Positions 22,352 through 32,830 of a stretch of DNA of 64,000 nt are shown here, piece after piece. Position 1 is the stretch's first letter; the number at the start of each line of letters is the position of its first letter. The translations under genes were made by a program, and so were the position numbers. Location of the stretch: assembly GCA_900660155.1 (NCBI GenBank), contig CABFPE010000004.1, positions 3,408,922-3,472,921 on the forward strand, read 5' to 3'. The notes below the pieces were generated by a model. The model saw only the letters and a program-made list of their open reading frames with translations, ran no database searches and was not told where the DNA came from. The DNA is from Hofstenia miamia. Its lineage: Eukaryota; Xenacoelomorpha; Acoela; Hofsteniidae.

Positions 22352-23600
22352 CAGTACTACCTAAAAGTCCGGAAAAAAAAATTTAAATTTTTTGATTGGT
22401 TAGTTAATTTCAGGAAATCAAATTAAAGCACATTATTGCATATATAATGGAGTTTATTCTGAGAATGTTTTCGTTGTTAATTAAGATTATTTTTCATCAT
22501 GGATTTAGCAATGCATATAGAGGTTGTTGAATTATACTTCAGCAATGGCAAATCTTTGACAGCTGCTATTCATGCCTACAAATCTGCCCACAAACTACAC
22601 ATAATCCCTTCACTGCTAGTGCTGTTATAAAACTCATTGGGCTGTGGGACAGACAAACTGCAAACTGGCAGGCCAAGCTTAGAAGAAGATCACAAGCCTG
22701 TTGTTCAAGTGAATTTAGAACTTTTGAAATCTCAACATTCTCACAGTGTTGCCAGTTCAGTCTTAGTCACATGCATTAGTGGAATCACCCAAAGCAGTGT
22801 GCATTGCATTTTATGACTAGAGCTATATCCCTACAGATTGGAAAGGCACCAAAAACTCTCATCTGCTGATATGTAAAGAAAAATCAAGCTTGCTAATCTG
22901 ATGCTTTCCAGCTCCATCAAATTGCAGAAAATCTTATGGTCTGATGAGTCTTATTTCTGTTTGAGTGGAAGAGTTACTCACCACAATTGCATCATTTGGG
23001 GGTCACAAAAACTGCAACAGATATTCCATCAAGATGTGCATGCGCCTAGAGTGTGTGTTTGGTTTGGCTACTCCGCCTGCTTCCATCTGATGCCCTTATT
23101 TTATGATGGAACAGTTACTGGCAACAATTACACTGACATTCTAAAATAACATGTAGTGCCACAGCTAAGGAGGAAGCATCAGCTAGCACATGTAGTGTTC
23201 CAGCAAGATGGGGTGCCTCCACATTATTCTGTTGCAGCTAAAACTTACCTGAAGACAGTTTTTGGCAATGAGAGGATCATCTTGAGAGACTATTACTACT
23301 TCTAGAGAATGTTGAAGGACAGGGTATATTATAATTTTATCCCTGCTAACCTAGACTAGTTAAAAGAATGGATTACTAAGGTGATTGCTGAGTTCAACCA
23401 AGAGGAGTTAAAGCATTCAATCATGAATCTTCCTGCTTGACTAGAGCTTTTCCTTGAAAATACAGTCATATTTGAACATTTACTATAGTTCTTCATAAAC
23501 TCCAGTTACTTGCCTACTTGTATTTGTTATATAAATCAGTATTGTTAATATATTTTTATGTTTGCAAATTTTATTTTTTCCAGACTTTTGGGTTGTATGG
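22352..23600 (+). mobile_element. Tc1/mariner-like DNA transposon inside Polinton A
   Basis: 1,249 bp, flanked by TA on both sides (22,350-22,351 and 23,601-23,602). Terminal inverted repeats of about 27 bp match imperfectly (left CAGTACTACCTAAAAGTCCG; right, inverted, CCATACAACCCAAAAGTCTG). The TA target, the TIRs and the DDE-type transposase inside fix the superfamily. Flanking sequence on both sides is Polinton integrase, so the insertion followed the Polinton. Confidence 0.88.
22500..23440 (+). pseudogene. Tc1/mariner-like transposase, decayed
   Basis: Reads from an ATG at 22,500 (MDLAMHIEVVELYFSNGKS, an N-terminal HTH-type start) to about 23,440. The DDE core shows the first Asp in LWSDESYF (GAT at about 22,944) and the second in FQQDGVPPHYS (GAT at about 23,207). 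The third acidic motif, normally in a PDLTP/DFFLWG block, is missing: the sequence runs from RIILRDYYYF to RMLKDRVY without it, so a short deletion removed it. Several in-frame stops occur elsewhere. The 82-codon frame at 22,901-23,149 is the best preserved part. Inactive. Confidence 0.85.
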
Positions 23601-24025
23601 TAGATAAACTTCAACAAATTGTTGGTGTCTTAAATTCCAGATTAAATCAGACAATAGGCATGTCTCCAAATTCTGTAAGAAAAAAACATGTACCATACCT
23701 GATTGGAAAACTAATGACCATTAGTAATAAGCATTACTGACCACCATTGTTTTGCCTTGGTGATCTGGTAAGAATTTCAAAATCTGATTACACATTTCAA
23801 AAAGGTTACTCACCACAATTTCAAATGGAGGTTTTTAAAATAAACAATGTGTTTCCCATGATCCCCATTACAAATGAATTAAAGTTGAATAGTAGTGACA
23901 CTGATGGTGAAACAATTAAAGGAAAATTCTACTAATGGGAATTGACTAGAGTAATTAGGAAGCATGTATGGACAAGAATAGAATAGTATAAATACCCTAT
24001 ACATGTCATTGTCAAATTGTTCAGT

Positions 24026-24480
24026 ATGGAGCAATATTATAGTGAACAAGCAAGTGGTAGAAACCCTACAACAATAACTTGTCAAAAGGGTTTTGGAGTA
24101 ATTACCACACTTGGGCACATTGCCATACCACTAGCATTGAAAATGATTCCACCCTTGAAAAATGTATTATGCAATATTGGTAATGAGATTTTAAATGAAT
24201 CAATTTCAGGTTTAAACAACATAGTCTCTGGTGAAAATGTGAAAAGGTTTTAAAACAAAGAATTGCCAATGTAGTGAAAAACACAGTCAGGAATCAATTT
24301 AATAAATGACATTAGAATTGTGAACAAACTGGAAATGGCTTCTCTGAGCCAGGGAGGATAACAAAAACAATTAAAACAAAATGTGGATTTAAGCAATTTA
24401 CAATTTCCATTGCAAAAAAAACAATGTAAACCTAGTCCACACATAGTTAAAAAGAAACCTGTCATAAAGAAAACTGATAT
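24026..24480 (+). pseudogene. Polinton A small capsid-associated ORF (tentative)
   Basis: A short frame with Gly/hydrophobic content (GFGVITTLGHIAIPLALKM, then NEILNESISGLNNIVSG) between integrase and the major capsid gene. Similar small proteins with a glycine-hydrophobic start lie next to the capsid gene in other Polintons and may be minor virion components. Assignment rests on position and general pattern only. Confidence 0.4.
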
Positions 24481-24677
24481 TTTTAAGAATTTGGTATAAA
24501 TAGCTGTACACATTGACACTTGATATTAGTTTGATACCCATCATGACCATGTTCACTCATTCTTGCTTGGATATTTTTGAATGTGATAAGGTGTTGGTAA
24601 ACTTTAATGGAGGTAGTACACACTAATATTTCCCAACTTCTGGTTTTAATGGACCACTTGTTGAATTTAATTTCAGG

Positions 24678-25411
24678 TTGGAGCAAAATGAGTACATTGA
24701 TTTGCAAAGTATACATCTTGGTTTATCAGTGAAAATTGTAAACAAAAGTGATGGTAGGAACCTAGTTTGGGATGATGCAGATGATACAAAACAAGATCAA
24801 GTTTGTTTTACAAATAATGCCTTACATTCATTGTTTAGTGATTATAGTTTATATGCAAATTTTGTTTTATTACACACAGATGATGCAGTATGACCACATA
24901 CAGTTATGATTACTAATGAACTATCAAAAAGTGCATCCAACAAGACTTTAATACTAACATCAAGTGGGTATTATTATGAGAAACACCCTGATAAACTGAT
25001 AAAATAAGGTGATGAAAAGATGGTCAGTATAGATGTAGAGTGCTAACCATGGAAAGCCAGGTGGCAAGTTTCTATGACCCTCTCACAATTGATTTTTTCC
25101 AATGTGAAAAATTACTAATACCAGGTGTTGATATTCAGCTAAAGTTTTAGACAATTTTTCCTTAATTGCAGATGATAATGCTGATTACAAAACACAAATT
25201 ACAGGTGCCTTCTTAACTCTAAGAAAGCTCAGAATCACAGAAAGTGTACATTTGGCAATTGAAAAAACACTATTGACAACTCCTGCTAAATACCACTTTA
25301 CAAGAATTCTTACATGTACATTTATAATTCCAGCAGGTCAGAACACACTTACTAGAGAAAATGTTTTTCCACCATTTCATTGTGGACATTGTATATAATG
25401 AATGTAAAAGA
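24678..25411 (+). pseudogene. Polinton A major capsid protein (double jelly-roll type)
   Basis: Starts EYIDLQSIHLGLSVKIVN, then NNALHSLFSDYSLYANF, which is the conserved beginning of Polinton major capsid proteins (the group once called F54H12.2-like). Later coding-like stretches near 25,080-25,130 and 25,190-25,380 (PAKYHFTRI, IIPAGQNTL) fit the end of the same protein. Broken, with several breaks; the right part of the element after it is occupied by the Penelope-like insertion. Confidence 0.7.
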
Positions 25412-26530
25412 GAATGCATCATTTATTTAACATGTTTCAGCATGCTGCTGCCATTTTCAAAAAGTTTACCACTATAAAATTTACAAATGATTCATCAAAT
25501 TACATTTTTTTATGAATAAATTTCATTACTATGCTCAATATGTTGATGATATACTATTTATATCAGAATATAATGTTAAATACTTACTTCCTTCCTTGAA
25601 TTCTTTAGATTCTGCAATTCAATTCACCATCAAAGAAGAAAACAACAAAAGACTACCATTTCTCAATATTAACATTGAAAGAATAAAGAACAAATTTACG
25701 TCATCATACTACAGTAAACCAACTGATACAAATTTAGTAATTAACTACAATTCAAACGTACCATTTGCATACAAAAAATCCATGATCAAAGGTCTGATAC
25801 ATCGACATTTCATGATTGATCACAATTACGAAGAAATTCATAAATCAATCATTAAGATCAAAGATATATTAAAGCGTAATGAATATCCAGCATATATAGT
25901 CGATAGAATTATAAAAGAAAAACTAGAAGACTTACTACAAAGTCAAGAAACTAAAAACAAACAAAGTGATTATTTATACAATTACATCTTTAATATTGAA
26001 TATCGAGGCATACAATCAATTAAATTACAGAAATATCTGAAAAGAATCACTCCATCATTTTTAAAGATAGGCTTTATACTAAAGACCAATAAACTAAGAC
26101 ATATAATAGGACTAAAAACAGAAACCAAGATCGAAAACATTTCCAAAGTAATATATGAAATAACTTGCAACTGTGGTGCACAATACATTGGAAAAACATC
26201 AAGGAATTTACAATTAAGAATTAAAGAACACAAAATTCATTTGATCATCTCTGATTATTTAAAGAAATGTAATATGAAATTTACATATAAAATTTTATGC
26301 AAGGCAATTGATAATTTTCAACTAAGCATCATTGAATCAATTTATATAGAATTAAAGGAACCAAGCTTAAACAAAAAAGATGAATATAAATACAAACTAA
26401 ATTTACCAAAAATATTATAAAAAAAATATAAAAATATGTAATTTGATGAATAATTTATAAATTTTATAGTGGGAAACTTTTTGAAAATGGCAGCAGCATG
26501 CTGAAACATGCTAAATAAATGATGCATTTC
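25412..26530 (+). mobile_element. Penelope-like retroelement, 5'-truncated, in Polinton A
   Basis: Bounded by about 95 bp inverted repeats (25,412-25,505 and 26,436-26,530, over 90% identical by eye). Between them lies one uninterrupted 302-codon frame with the end of a Penelope RT and a GIY-YIG endonuclease. Penelope-like elements are often 5'-truncated and can have an inverted partial LTR at the 5' end, which fits. It contains several CpGs, unlike the Polinton around it, so it is a later arrival. Confidence 0.8.
25512..26420 (+). CDS. Penelope-like RT (C-terminal part) with GIY-YIG endonuclease
   Basis: 302 codons. Residues 5-20 hold RT motif C (YAQYVDDILFIS), followed by LPFLNINIERI and SSYYSKPTDTN, the thumb-side signature of Penelope RTs, then a charged linker. 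The GIY-YIG nuclease occupies about residues 215-255 (IYEITCNCGAQYIGKTSRNL, then RIKEHK), with the Tyr pair and the Arg in place. In intact elements the nuclease nicks the target and the RT copies the RNA. RT motifs 1 to B are missing because of the 5' truncation; a full element encodes about 800 residues. So the frame is open but cannot support transposition by itself. The start chosen is the first ATG after the left inverted repeat. Confidence 0.85.
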   Translation: MNKFHYYAQYVDDILFISEYNVKYLLPSLNSLDSAIQFTIKEENNKRLPFLNINIERIKNKFTSSYYSKPTDTNLVINYNSNVPFAYKKSMIKGLIHRHFMIDHNYEEIHKSIIKIKDILKRNEYPAYIVDRIIKEKLEDLLQSQETKNKQSDYLYNYIFNIEYRGIQSIKLQKYLKRITPSFLKIGFILKTNKLRHIIGLKTETKIENISKVIYEITCNCGAQYIGKTSRNLQLRIKEHKIHLIISDYLKKCNMKFTYKILCKAIDNFQLSIIESIYIELKEPSLNKKDEYKYKLNLPKIL

Positions 26531-26549
26531 TTTTTTAAATTCATATATA

Positions 26550-27885
26550 AACTCAAGAATCATATATAATGATTTGAGATTTTAATGTGCTTAGATATTG
26601 TATATAGTTCATCATAATGTGTAAAAGACAATTGAAAAATGCTAGTCCATTTGACATTCTTAGAATTGTAATTTTTTTCAACTTTGAATGTTTTCATAGC
26701 AAGGTCTCCTCATACTGACAGTATTTTAGAAATGTAGTCTTTTCATCAACAAGTGGGATAATTCCTTGTTGAATGTTAAAAAACAATCCCCCGTACTAAA
26801 TTTTAAGTTTGATCATCTCCTAGAAGTTGAATCTTAGACTTTTTTGAACATCCATTAGGAATTTGTAAATGATGCTTTCTTGAATCAGTTCCATAGAAAG
26901 TTTGTCTACCTTCAAGGTTTGTTTTCACCTAGTAAACTTTTTGAAAATTCCTTGAAAAATTCCACATGCTTCATTTTTACTTTAAATTTGTTATAAATAT
27001 TTCTTTGTAAGTGATGATAAAAAATGACTGCTTTGGAATATCTATCAAAATAATCTTTATCAATTTCTGGTTCTTCTCAATATTATATATTGCATGTATT
27101 AAATCAATTTTAATGCATGCTCTACTAATGTATTTTTTCTCAAGTGTTTTATTAGTAAGGAAGGAATTATTACTCACTCCTGTATTAATGTTCTAATTTT
27201 TGTATTTTATTATTCAATGAGAGTGTGTACAACCATTGTATTCTTTTACAAATATTGTATAACTGACATTAATTATTTTTAGCAGATGGGATTAAATTGG
27301 CATATTCTATTTGGGAAATGGTGAGTCAACTTATCATGCATTAGAGAGTTTTTGATGTGCAGAATTAGCTTTGTGTGTTACTTTGCATCAAGCATAAAAG
27401 ACCAGTGCAAATTATTGACTAGGTATCACTTAACATGTCAGAGATCAAATGCTCTGGTAATGGTTTCTTTGACAGGCGCTAATAGGTTTTGGATTGAAAT
27501 TGCATGAAGTCAATGTTTTCAGAGAATGGAATGAGATGAGTAATTAACTTGATGTTTTGAAGATGGTTTTCAACATTGGAGCAAATTTGGGTAACAAATA
27601 CAGAAAGAACTTGGTATGCTAAATACTTTTAAACAATTTTATATATGGTAATGTTTGACTCAGTTACACATTGATGAAAATATTTTATTTCCCAGCATAC
27701 ATGTTTTTTTGGAATAAATGAATTTTTGCATTGATTGTTTATCTGATTATATTCATTTTATCTCTTTACATCATGCATGATTAAACTAAATTATATACAT
27801 TTTTGGTTTACAGATCTATTTACATTTAGGTTATTTTTTCCTATGTACACATTTTTTTGATTAAAACCAAATTACAAATGTTGAA
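26550..27885. repeat. right inverted arm of Polinton A
   Basis: Reverse-complement match to the left arm. It begins next to the Penelope-like element with sequence matching 21,400 downward, passes through parts of the ATPase gene and ends in the 800 bp outer arm. It is shorter than the left arm. Confidence 0.85.
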
Positions 27886-30866
27886 TTATTAAAACTTAAA
27901 TTGATTTAATTGCTTTTATTTAATTGCTACAATTGACTGAATAGAATTATTTAGACACTATAAATTTTTTAACTAACAATTTAAATTACAAATGTAGAAT
28001 TATTAATAAAACTCAAATTCTTTGTAAATGTTTTGCTAATGAATTTAATGTGAATCCTGCTACACTCATTTCAAGTTTATACTTTTATGCAAATGTGGAA
28101 TTTTGGCAATACAAAACAATGGAAAAGTGGAAGACTGTGTGATGCATACAATCATGTAAACAAGACCTAATAATCAAATAAAATTGAACAATGGTGTGTA
28201 AGTTGAGAAAAGCCATGTAAATGTATGCAGCCATATAAAGCAAGTAAGAGTGAAAAAACATGGAAAAGTCAATAAAAGATGAATCAGTCTACAATGTGTA
28301 CAACCTGAAAAAACATGGAAAGTCAAGAAAAGATGCATCAGTCAGCAAACATGTACAACCTGAAAAAAATCATGCAAACCAAAAAGAAGTGTAAAGAAAA
28401 GATCACAATGTAAAATCTAATATATAATAATTTTTGTATATAGAAAATGCATGTGTATATACATTTTTATTAATATTGCATGTAAAAATTTTAGGAAATA
28501 AATTTTTGGTTCTATACATAAACTATGTTTTACTATTTCTGAAAATGTAGGTTGCTTTTATTATGTATTACGCCTTTAAGTATAGCAATTACTTTCCCTT
28601 TTTTGTGAAAATGCATGGAATTTCTTACAATGAAATATCAATGTATTTGAAATAAACATTGTATGTAGCAATGGTTAATCAATTGAATTGTGTTGTGTAT
28701 AGCAAATATTTTTCCTTGATTTGTGAAAATGAATTAAACACATGGAATTTTTACAATGAAATAGTGTGTTTTGAAAACAAAATGTAGACTTTTTTTGTAA
28801 GTTTTCATGAAAAATGAGATAAACACTGTATGTGTAAGCTTTTCAAAATCATGGAAAATTGATTATCAAAAATGCTGTGTGTGATAGTGTAGTTTATTGA
28901 CAAAAATGAAATAAGGTTTTTTGAAAGTTCCCAAATTACATTGTAAACATTGTACATGTAATCATTAGAAATAATGGAAAATTGATCAACAAAACATAAT
29001 GGGTGATAATGGGGTATATTAACAAAAACAGTGTAGCCTTTAGATGTAGTATATACTGAAAATGAAAAAAAAATTGTATGTGGCAATGGTTAATCAATTG
29101 AAGCATATGAAATTTTTTGAAGTGTGCAATAACACATGTAAACTAAATCATATAACATCACTATAGCAAACTATATGTAAACTAAATAGGCCCCAACATG
29201 TAAATGAATCACCATGAAAATCAATCATCTTGTAAATGTTGTCAATCATTGCAAAATCAACCCTCACAAACATTAATGATTCAGCAATTACATCACTGCT
29301 AGATGGCATTGTAAACCCTCAGTCAATATCTGTGAATCTTTAGAGACCATGAGTCAGAGTTTATAAAAAGTGATATTTGTGGAACCAAGGCTTGCTCTCC
29401 CTTACTACTGATCAGCTCACTCATTCTAGATACAAGAAGGCACCTCATACATACACTGATCTGCCCTCCTCCAGCAATTTGATTACACACTGTTGTTGAG
29501 GAGATGCTTCCTTGACTTTTGCTGAATGCATTGCCTACTATCTACTGGATAGATTTTAAGCAAAATACCACATACTGCCAGTGTTGCCTATCCTAAACCA
29601 ATTGATTACATTTTTGTCTNTAAGGTTTTTTGAAAGTTCCCAAATTACATTGTAAACATTGTACATGTAATCATTAGAAATAATGGAAAATTGATCAACA
29701 AAACATAATGGGTGATAATGGGGTATATTAACAAAAACAGTGTAGCCTTTAGATGTAGTATATACTGAAAATGAAAAAAAAATTGTATGTGGCAATGGTT
29801 AATCAATTGAAGCATATGAAATTTTTTGAAGTGTGCAATAACACATGTAAACTAAATCATATAACATCACTATAGCAAACTATATGTAAACTAAATAGGC
29901 CCCAACATGTAAATGAATCACCATGAAAATCAATCATCTTGTAAATGTTGTCAATCATTGCAAAATCAACCCTCACAAACATTAATGATTCAGCAATTAC
30001 ATCACTGCTAGATGGCATTGTAAACCCTCAGTCAATATCTGTGAATCTTTAGAGACCATGAGTCAGAGTTTATAAAAAGTGATATTTGTGGAACCAAGGC
30101 TTGCTCTCCCTTACTACTGATCAGCTCACTCATTCTAGATACAAGAAGGCACCTCATACATACACTGATCTGCCCTCCTCCAGCAATTTGATTACACACT
30201 GTTGTTGAGGAGATGCTTCCTTGACTTTTGCTGAATGCATTGCCTACTATCTACTGGATAGATTTTAAGCAAAATACCACATACTGCCAGTGTTGCCTAT
30301 CCTAAACCAATTGATTACATTTTTGTCTTTTACTATGTTTTGACTTAACAGCACACTAACAAGTCTTTGTACCCCATTTCAATCAGTCTGCTACTGATAG
30401 TCTGCACACACACTTGGAAATTAGCATCCTGACAACACTCAGCAGGAAGAATTTTGCATGAATTAAAGTGATCTTTACATGCAAAATGAGCAAGACAATG
30501 GTCTTGTTCTGCAATACTAATCTGTAGATTGCTTGAAAACATTCCTGAATAAAAACTTCTTGAATCTTGATGGTGTTTCAAGATCTAATTAACTGTTACA
30601 TTTGGGATTACAACTAATTGTGCAATTATCATCTAAGTTAGGTCTTTTTTGCCAAATGCAAGTATATGATTATGTGCACAAAAGGCTTTTCCAAAAGAAA
30701 TGACTCATAAAATGTTGAGTTCTACCTAACAGCACTTTTTTAAAATCTGCATTGTATGCAGAAAATAGTTTTTAAGTTATGTCAAACAATATCAAAAATA
30801 TATTATTGCATTTAAATTCAAATTCTACTGAACATTGCTATCAAATACTTATGATCCATGAAGGAC
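27886..30866. other. AT-rich region with a diverged Polinton-B-type terminal repeat
   Basis: 28,590-29,350 resembles 43,440-44,020 (right terminal repeat of Polinton B) in the same orientation but with clear divergence; common landmarks are GGTTAATCAATTGAAGCA and TGTGTTTTGAAAACAAAATG. So a third, older copy of this terminal repeat lies here. 30,345-30,581 has a 78-codon minus-strand frame rich in Cys and His that I do not recognise. The rest shows no gene. Confidence 0.55.
28912..30328. repeat. exact direct duplication around the N at 29,620
   Basis: 28,912-29,619 (708 bp) is repeated as 29,621-30,328 with no difference I can see. The N sits exactly between. This is most simply two overlapping contig ends that were not merged. 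Confidence 0.9.
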
Positions 30867-32830
30867 TTACAAACTCAAAACTCATTAAAAACAATTTTAA
30901 AATAACAAGTTAGGGAATAATTCAATAATAAAAATAATATTTAAATCTAATTTTCAAACTGTGACATCACTATAAATGCATTTGCTCTAATTATATTTTT
31001 AAGTTGTTAATTTTTAATTTATTTCAAATGATTTTGTAAAATTTATTAATTACATTCAAATAGAAAATTTTGTAAGCATTATAATTAAACAAATTTTCAA
31101 GGAAAAGCCAATAATTTAATTAAAAAAACGCTTTCCCAATCTAAAATTCAAACAATAGAACAAAAACATTTGAAAAATTAAAATTTCATGATGTAGGTAA
31201 CACTTAATTTCTCAGTTTATCAAATGAAAATTATGCTTTGCAAACACTACAATGTAAAAAGCCTAAAAAATGCAACCTAACAGATGACATACAAAAGTGG
31301 GAACTTAGCCATTGTATTTGTTGCACATATTTTTAGTTATACTTTATCTTTTCCAACTTAATGAAATACTATTTTTGATATCTGAAATTCCAAGAATTAG
31401 TGTTCAATTTTATTATTGTGAGTAATTTATATCATTTTACATATTGTGTATTAAATCAAGCATTAATTTTTTATATAATCAATTTTATAATACATCATAT
31501 TAAATAATTAGTTTACTCATTATGTGTTGTATGTAAAATGCAAGCTTAATTATAGTGAAGGATTAGGCATAAGAAAGATTTGCTTATTTAAGACTTAATG
31601 TTTTCCTTTATTTTAAGTTTAAATGTAGGGTCAAGGTTTTTTGAAATTGTATGTTAGAATAAGCTTGCCTTCATATCACTTCTTAAATACATGTACCTTA
31701 TTGTTTCCAAAAGTGTGAAATTAAGCTCTTTAGGTGTTTTGATTTTCAATGTTTTTAATTACTCAGAGCTCTATTTGAAAATTATCAAATATCATCACTC
31801 CTATTGTCACATCTTCTACATTCTTACAGGGTTATGTTTCATTTGCTGTGGTATTCATATTACCCATGCTGTTCACCATGCCATATCCTCTACTCTGATG
31901 GGTATGATTGTGTGTTGCCTTTGTATTGATATTGTTGCATCTTCTACAATACATGGCTTTGTGGTGATGCAAGGTTTAGGTGCCATGTCACATCCTATGT
32001 GGTTGTATATGATCTTGTTGCCTCTGTATGAACACATCCATAATTGCATCAAAAACATGAAATCATGTTATGGCATGATGTCTTACTAAGAATATAGTAG
32101 AAGCATCTCTCTTTACAAATGTAATTACCATGTACATATGTGAGTTTAATTTAGTCATTAATTGAGAGACCTGATTTTGATAAGGAGCTCCAATTCTTTT
32201 CAAAACTCTCATTTGGCATTTATATTATATGATAGTTGCTTAATAACTCATCTAAATAATTCTTCCTAAAAGTTTTATCTTGTAGTTCTCTAATGTATAA
32301 TATAATTGAGAAGTTAGCTGCCAAGGGTGAGGAGGTAGCATATGCTGAACAGTAGTGATACAAGGGGCAATCTCATTCCAATGGGACAACTTGATTCACC
32401 AATATTGATGGTTGTTTAATTGCTGACTCACCCACTTGACATTATTAACACTAATGGGTTTTGACAACTGCTAATTGATTTGTGGCACTTTTTTAAATTG
32501 ATTTTTCAAGTAAGTTTGCTTACATTTACAATGATTCATGTTAGGGCCAACATATACATATCACAATGACTCAATTTAGTTTACATTTGCAGCATGTTTT
32601 GCTATGCCCCACATTATTCACATGGCTTACACCCACATGTCTTATAATAACACACTTCAAAAAATTTCATATGCTTCAATTGATTAACCATCACCATGCA
32701 CAATGTTTATTTCATTTTTGGTATTATACTACATGTAAAGACTACACACTGTTTTTGTTAATATACCTCATTAACACATTTATTGTATCATGTTTTTTTC
32801 CAACCAATGAATATTTTTCATAAGCTCCAT
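30867..32830. repeat. left terminal inverted repeat of Polinton B
   Basis: Inverted match to 43,590-45,569. A 132-codon hydrophobic frame at 31,691-32,089 lies in both arms; the arms differ there at four bases, and all four change the amino acid, so I do not regard it as a selected gene. Divergence is greater toward the inner 270 bp. Confidence 0.88.

Larger units (their letters stand above)
21776..23935 (+). pseudogene. Polinton A retroviral-type integrase
   Basis: Reads LYHKAKLKFPKIT and YTIHKSAVRKF at the start, then GIDEIWTMDLA with the first catalytic Asp and a core followed by ERVIRSLKE, and after 23,600 TIGMSPNSV and a C-terminal SH3/chromo-like part (GDLVRISKSDYTFQKGYSPQF). This pattern is characteristic of the Polinton c-integrase that inserts the element. 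The gene is interrupted by the Tc1/mariner-like transposon at 22,352-23,600 and has several other breaks. Confidence 0.82.
19536..27885 (+). mobile_element. Polinton/Maverick A, fossil
   Basis: A self-synthesising DNA transposon (Polinton) fossil. Inverted arms are 19,536-21,400 on the left and about 26,550-27,885 on the right; the right arm is a shortened version. Parts, left to right: packaging ATPase, retroviral-type integrase, a short hydrophobic ORF and the major capsid protein. No DNA polymerase is seen inside this interval. CpG is almost absent, which suggests great age. It is broken, with many breaks, and carries a Tc1/mariner-like insertion (22,352-23,600) and a Penelope-like insertion (25,412-26,530). 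The left end is cut by the Gypsy LTR, so the original terminus and target duplication are not readable. Confidence 0.85.

Noticed and set aside
28200-28420. short repeated AAAAAACATGGAAAAGTC-like units as a CRISPR-type array
   Set aside because: Only two or three irregular copies in AT-rich eukaryotic DNA, no regular spacers.
28805-29795. two similar minus-strand ORFs (28,805-29,086 and 29,556-29,795) as a gene pair
   Set aside because: They are the same sequence written twice around the N at 29,620.
31691-32089. 132-codon hydrophobic ORF kept in both Polinton B arms as a possible conserved gene
   Set aside because: The arms differ at four bases inside it and all four change the residue, with no silent change. 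Presence in both arms follows from their near identity, so it is no evidence for selection.
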